From Mesotaenium endlicherianum (lineage: Eukaryota; Streptophyta; Zygnematophyceae; Zygnematales; Mesotaeniaceae): 64,000 nt of DNA. Of this stretch, positions 62,550-64,000 are shown piece by piece (position 1 is the stretch's first letter; each line of letters opens with the position of its first letter). The stretch covers positions 153,898-217,897 of the forward strand of contig WELA01010935.1 of assembly GCA_009602735.1 (NCBI GenBank). The letters run 5' to 3'. Under the pieces are notes generated by a model. That model saw only the letters and a list, made by a program, of their open reading frames with translations. It did not search any database and was not told where the DNA came from. The position numbers were made by a program, and so were the translations under genes.

Positions 62550-63098
62550 GTGCAACATGGTGCGGAGAAGATTGCTCGAGGAAAGCTCCACCATCTCAAA
62601 CAAACGACGTCCGTTCAAGAGTATACATCCAGATTTCACGCCCTCACTTTTGAGATCCCCAACATGTCTCTTCAGGAGAAGATTGACCGTTACATCTTTG
62701 GCCTCAAACCCAAGGTGGCAAAGGAAGTGGAGTTACGCGACTTGACGAACTTCTCAAAGATCATTGAAGTGGCCCAAAAGGTGGATATCTTGGATTTGAA
62801 GCACTCCGTGCCTTCAACTACACGGGTACCAACGACGCGGGTGTATGCAGCTCCTTCCACATCCGAATCTGGACCCACACCCATGGAAATCGGAGTTATT
62901 AAAAGGGACCCCGCGGCTGCCCGGAAGAGTGGAAGACCCTCCAATGACACTTATGATGCAAGAAACCAGCAAGGAGTGAAAGCAGGACTCTCCCCGGCTG
63001 AAATAGAAGCTCTCATGACGGCTGGACTATGCTTTTATTGCAAGGAAAAGGGCCATCGTGCACTTTCATGCCCCAAAAAGTTGTCAAAAAACGGATAG
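62550..63098 (+). CDS. gag: Gag of family G, C-terminal part
   Basis: 182 codons from ATG 62,550, though homology to gag begins in mid-capsid, so the true N-terminus is probably lost. Visible are VQEYTSRFHALTFEIPNMSL, IFGLKPKVAKEVELRDLTNF and a zinc knuckle, [14 protein letters not shown]. The frame ends with NG-TAG right after a slippery heptamer. Gag would form the particle and bind RNA. The open, little-decayed frame makes this a younger element than most in the window. Confidence 0.85.
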   Translation: MQHGAEKIARGKLHHLKQTTSVQEYTSRFHALTFEIPNMSLQEKIDRYIFGLKPKVAKEVELRDLTNFSKIIEVAQKVDILDLKHSVPSTTRVPTTRVYAAPSTSESGPTPMEIGVIKRDPAAARKSGRPSNDTYDARNQQGVKAGLSPAEIEALMTAGLCFYCKEKGHRALSCPKKLSKNG

Positions 63099-64000
63099 CG
63101 CCGATAGGCCAGGAGCCAACCACCCCAAGACCCACTTCACGAGAAGGCAACACGCCAAGTGAGGTGGAGACCCCCGATGAAGACGACGTTCCAGCCCCAA
63201 TGAGTTTGAGAGGTTACCTTGGAGGAGAGAAGGTCCACATGTTGGTGGATAGCGGAGCTCAAGGCAACTTCATTGCTGCAGATTTTGCCACCAAGCACGG
63301 TATTACTATGCGAACTCTTGACCACGACGAGGAGATTATGATGCCCGATGGATTCTCCTATACTACCCCTTCCAAGAAGACGTACCCCTTGGCACCCTCT
63401 ATTAAGTTCTTCAAGGATACAGTAGTGTTCTCCCCCATGCAATTGGGCAAGTACGACGTCATCCTAGGGACGCCTTGGTTGACCAAGCACAACCCCCAAG
63501 TTAATTGGAGGACCGGTACTATCAAGATCAAGAATGACATCACTTCAAGAATCTGTGTTTTGCGCGCAGTCCATAATATCCAGACCCAAGACATCCGGAA
63601 GCCGGCACACGAGATACTATTGTCCGCCCTCCAACTCAAGAGACTTGTGAGGAAGATACACGAGCTTCTTTTGGCCTTGATCGCGCCAAAAGACATCAAG
63701 AAAGACATCGAGAGTCAAGAAGGCAGCCCCGTTCCCAAGGAGATACAAGAAGACTTTGAGGACTACAAAGAAGTGTTCTCCCCGGAATTGCCCAAGGGCC
63801 TACCCCCCAAAAGATTCGTAGACCACAAGATAGAGTTGGAGCCCGGAAGCAAGCCCATCTCTCGGCCTACGTTCAAAATGTCATACACGGAGCTAGANTG
63901 CTAGACGAAGTCAAGAAGCAAATCAGGAGCTACTGGAGCATGGCTTCATTCGACCTAGCAAGTCGCCATTTGGAGCCCCGGTGCTATTTGTCAAGAAGAA
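63029..64000 (+). CDS. pol: Retropepsin and RT start of family G pol, cut by the window end
   Basis: The open frame is -1 relative to gag and overlaps it by 70 bases. Entered through the slippery site, it gives [10 protein letters not shown] and then the retropepsin site [20 protein letters not shown]. The protease fold closes with [21 protein letters not shown] begins near [20 protein letters not shown]. One ambiguous base (63,898) and a frame break near 63,932-63,935 precede [14 protein letters not shown]. The rest lies outside the window. Protease residues are intact. Confidence 0.85.
63086..63092 (+). promoter_or_regulatory. -1 ribosomal frameshift site, A AAA AAC
   Basis: In the gag frame the codons are TCA AAA AAC GGA TAG. 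The heptamer A-AAA-AAC has the X-XXY-YYZ form, sits two codons before the gag stop, and lies inside the overlap with the -1 pol frame. This is the standard layout for making Gag-Pol by -1 frameshifting. GC-rich sequence follows (gcgccgataggccaggagcc), but I have not proved a pseudoknot. Confidence 0.75.

Overview
This is a piece of a large, transposon-packed eukaryotic nuclear genome. Nearly all recognisable coding sequence belongs to mobile elements, most of them broken. No bacterial operon, rRNA gene, CRISPR array or convincing host gene is visible. Several Ty3/gypsy lineages are present: two chromodomain types, and two types that carry a C5-cytosine DNA methyltransferase (DNMT). DNMT-bearing retrotransposons have been described in charophyte algae and dinoflagellates (de Mendoza et al. 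2018, from memory). A streptophyte alga of the Chara/Klebsormidium kind is therefore my best inference; it is not proven.

Layout. 1-4.6 kb: remains of a DNMT-gypsy lineage (here family A, minus strand) beside an LTR of chromovirus family C. 4.7-11.8 kb: a GC-rich plus-strand tract, then a broken element of a second DNMT-gypsy lineage (family B: DNMT-RT-RNase H-integrase-PHD finger), itself interrupted by a solo family-C LTR. 11.8-12.5 kb: a family-A gag scrap. 12.56-16.55 kb: a hAT-like DNA transposon with a perfect 8-bp target duplication, containing a GC-rich island and an 871-base assembly gap. 17-23.5 kb: LTR fragments and a broken gypsy element (family D) holding a solo copia-like LTR. 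23.55-29.75 kb: a nearly complete chromovirus (family C, minus). 29.75-30.7 kb: the 3' end of another family-B copy. 31.5-38.95 kb: a broken chromovirus (family E, minus) whose integrase gene is split by an intact-looking piggyBac transposon. 39.5-58 kb: a nested stack. A family-B element (minus) is split by a ~380-bp repeat, which is split in turn by the best-preserved element of the window, family A (42,997-54,715, 11.7 kb). 58-64 kb: little until a degraded DDE-type transposase gene (59.7-61.4 kb), two LTRs, and the start of a well-preserved gypsy element (family G) with a textbook -1 frameshift site between gag and pol.

The most interesting system is families A and B. Each encodes gag, retropepsin, a DNMT placed between retropepsin and RT, RT-RNase H, integrase and, where chromoviruses carry a chromodomain, a C-terminal PHD finger. 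They therefore join a chromatin writer (DNMT) to a likely chromatin reader (PHD). Their termini are not ordinary LTRs. Where the insertion limits can be fixed by a target duplication, family A has the order A1-internal-B1-A2-B2, and family B shows the same B1-A2-B2 order at its 3' end. The two DNMTs differ at the catalytic loop (PCQ in A, ECQ in B). Several catalytic Asp codons in these copies read Asn through a CG-to-CA change, as expected if the elements were methylated at CG.
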